A stretch of DNA of 7,255 bases from positions 1 through 7,255 of the forward strand of contig JBKHBQ010000197.1 in the NCBI GenBank assembly GCA_046542305.1, given 5' to 3'. This document shows positions 5,503 to 7,255 of this stretch, one piece after another (positions within the stretch are counted from its first letter, which is position 1; the number at the start of each line of letters is the position of its first letter). The translations under genes were made by a program, and so were the position numbers. The notes under the pieces were generated by a model. The model was not told where the DNA came from and did not search any database. It was given only the letters and a program-made list of their open reading frames with translations. The stretch comes from JBKHBQ01 sp046542305 (GTDB lineage Bacteria; Bacteroidota; Bacteroidia; Bacteroidales; 4484-276).

Positions 5503-7255
5503 TTATGGCTTGCGGTTTTTGCGTTCTTCACGCTTTTCCTGCCGGGCATCTTTTTTTTCCTGGCGCTTCTGCTGGCGGTCATATTTATCCTTTGTTAAGG
5601 AAAAGCCGGGAATGATAGTTGCCTTAATGCCGCTGATCAACGTTTTGGCCAGGTAGTTAAAAATGGATTTGTTCTTGTCACGTTCAAAGAAGATTTCTGC
5701 CGGGTCGGCAGACTTGTTGCTCTTTTTTCCGGGATTAAAACTTCTTATCACCACATTGGCCAGCGAACTGAGCAGCCCGAGTTCTTCATTTCCCGCTTTG
5801 GCTTCATTTTTAAGAATAGAAAGCTTCAGATTGTCGTAATTGAACAACATGGTTCCGGTGGCATATTCCGGCCCCGCATCGGCATCGAATTCCAGGCGGT
5901 TGATCTGTCCTTCCTCAATGCGGATATGCTCGTTGGTAACGGTAATGCTGTTGAACTCCGGCATGTTCATTTCGCCTATATTCCCGCTAAATGTAAACGA
6001 CTCCTGCTGCAGGTCGGCAGGGAAGCTCACCTCTACTTTCAGGCTCCCTTCGTTGAAGAACACCCCCTGAACATCCCACTTCATGGGTCCTGATTTGCGA
6101 ATGGATTCCATATCGTTGGTCACCTGGTAAATGGATGCATAGAGGTTTTCGATGGGTACGGTACCGGCTTTTTGCGCATCAGTAGCCAGCTCCTCGTATT
6201 TTACGTGCCCGTTCTGCAATTCGATCTTATCAATCTTGATATATTGCGCTGCAGCACCTATTGCCTGATGCGGAAGCTTGGGGTAACGGCTGCGGTCGAG
6301 CGGGACATTTTTGTCGCGGTAAATCCAGAGGTCCGGCTCTATGATGCGGATCAGCGGCGTTTCGATGCCGCCGTTTTCGGCCAGGCGTTCAATGTTCAGT
6401 TGGTGAATCTGTAGTTCCTTTACCTGAAGGTCCATGCGGTCGGTCTGGCGGCCGAATTGTTTCCCGAATTCAGTGGTGTCGTATTGCGGAATCATTTCGA
6501 AGTGGTTCAGGGTGATGAGGTTGTCGTGCAGCGACCAGGAGAATTCGCCGAGCTGCATGTGGTAAAAACCGTTCTCCAGTTTATAATGCAGCCCGCCGAG
6601 CGCCACAACGGCCTTGCTGAACTTTTTCTTCAGCAGCGAAGCCATCAGGTGAGCCGGTTTCAGGTTGAGGCTGTCCACATTTACCCTGATGGTTTCCGAA
6701 TAAAAAATAATCTTTTGCCTGGAATGGTCGTAAAACTCGAATTTTCCGTCGCACAGATCGAAAGCATCAATTTCCACAAGCCTGGGTGTGGGTTGTTTTT
6801 GTGAGGTGTCCTGCTCCTGCTTTTCGGCATATTCGCGGCGCAGGGCTTGTTTTTTTTCTTTGGTGAGATAATCGATCAGACGCACTTCCGGTTTTTGGAT
6901 GCTCACCGACTCGAACGAGATCTCGTCAAGGTCGAATCCGGTTTCGGGGTTGAAACCCTTCACCACGATTTTGGGCACCTTAACGCGGTAAAGCATGGGG
7001 AATTGGAAGAGGATGGAATCGTGCGCCCCGTAAATTCCCGAATCGGGTACAAGGCTCAGCTCCTTTATGATCAGGTTGCCTGAAAAGGGTTTTACTTCCA
7101 CATCCTTAAAATCCAGCCGATAGGCCCGGCTGAGATCGGAATTGGCAAACTGGTCCCTGAGTATTTTGTCGGCAACATTTCCGGCGTCCTGGCGGATAAA
7201 GATCAGCGCTCCCACAATCAGCAGCACAATAGCTCCGATTACAATAAAAACTATT
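5503..7255 (-). CDS. AsmA/DUF748-like membrane-anchored protein, partial at its N-terminus
   Basis: The gene runs off the right edge, so its start codon is not in the window. The in-frame GTG at 7227 is not a true start: the nine codons before it continue the hydrophobic segment (IVFIVIGAI then VLLIVGALIFI), which is an N-terminal membrane helix. Beyond it, about 550 residues look like an extracytoplasmic repeat domain rich in beta-strand alternation. Recurrent AsmA/DUF748-like phrases include DVEVKPFSGNLIIKELSL near the N-terminus and YATGTMLFNYDNLKLSILK towards the C-terminus. AsmA-like proteins are linked to outer-membrane lipid or protein traffic; that role is inference here. The C-terminus is a strongly basic, Gln/Lys/Arg/Glu-rich tail (DKYDRQQKRQEKKDARQ onwards). 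The protein has no recognised catalytic motif. It ends 5 bases from the convergent zinc-ribbon gene, with no terminator visible between. Family assignment is moderate; the reading frame itself is certain. Confidence 0.68.
   Translation of the reverse strand, partial: IVFIVIGAIVLLIVGALIFIRQDAGNVADKILRDQFANSDLSRAYRLDFKDVEVKPFSGNLIIKELSLVPDSGIYGAHDSILFQFPMLYRVKVPKIVVKGFNPETGFDLDEISFESVSIQKPEVRLIDYLTKEKKQALRREYAEKQEQDTSQKQPTPRLVEIDAFDLCDGKFEFYDHSRQKIIFYSETIRVNVDSLNLKPAHLMASLLKKKFSKAVVALGGLHYKLENGFYHMQLGEFSWSLHDNLITLNHFEMIPQYDTTEFGKQFGRQTDRMDLQVKELQIHQLNIERLAENGGIETPLIRIIEPDLWIYRDKNVPLDRSRYPKLPHQAIGAAAQYIKIDKIELQNGHVKYEELATDAQKAGTVPIENLYASIYQVTNDMESIRKSGPMKWDVQGVFFNEGSLKVEVSFPADLQQESFTFSGNIGEMNMPEFNSITVTNEHIRIEEGQINRLEFDADAGPEYATGTMLFNYDNLKLSILKNEAKAGNEELGLLSSLANVVIRSFNPGKKSNKSADPAEIFFERDKNKSIFNYLAKTLISGIKATIIPGFSLTKDKYDRQQKRQEKKDARQEKREERKNRKP

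Noticed and set aside
1..7255. CRISPR array, tRNA, rRNA, riboswitch or attachment site
   Set aside because: No regularly spaced repeats, cloverleaf-like sequence, rRNA stretch or direct-repeat boundary was seen on reading both strands. This was a visual inspection, not a search.

Overview
The window looks like a stretch of ordinary chromosome from a member of the Bacteroidota, probably Bacteroidales or a close relative. The evidence is the promoter style: several upstream regions carry TAnnTTTG boxes, the Bacteroidota -7 element, one of them with a TTTG -33 box. Start codons mostly lack a Shine-Dalgarno sequence. Protein families typical of the phylum are also present: a fused FtcD, a WbqC-like protein, Cys-rich Crp/Fnr regulators and stand-alone IS1595-type zinc-ribbon proteins. 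I see no phage, CRISPR, rRNA or tRNA and no complete mobile element.

Layout from left to right. Positions 1-116 hold a promoter but no assignable gene. ftcD (117-1802, +) encodes a bifunctional glutamate formimidoyltransferase/formimidoyltetrahydrofolate cyclodeaminase, followed by a strong hairpin terminator. A small two-helix membrane protein (1957-2196, -) has its own terminator. Across an AT-rich control region it is divergent from a Crp/Fnr-family regulator (2376-3071, +). That region contains a perfect TGTGA-N6-TCACA dyad over the regulator's -33 box, which suggests autoregulation. A WbqC-like protein (3166-3793, -) is convergent with the regulator.

Next come two paralogous thioredoxins on the minus strand that look like one operon. 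A lipoprotein form with WCKPC is first (4395-4898), then a cytoplasmic form with WCQPC (3975-4352), then a strong terminator. Divergent from them is a short zinc-ribbon protein (5072-5497, +) resembling the N-terminal part of IS1595-family transposases but without a catalytic domain. It converges, five bases apart, with a large AsmA/DUF748-like membrane-anchored protein (5503 to the right edge, -) whose start lies outside the window.

The genes do not form one pathway. The most interesting parts are the regulator and small membrane protein intergenic region (a candidate autoregulated redox or oxygen switch), the tandem thioredoxin pair with non-canonical active sites, and the transposase-derived zinc-ribbon protein. 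No convincing wholly new multi-gene system is visible.
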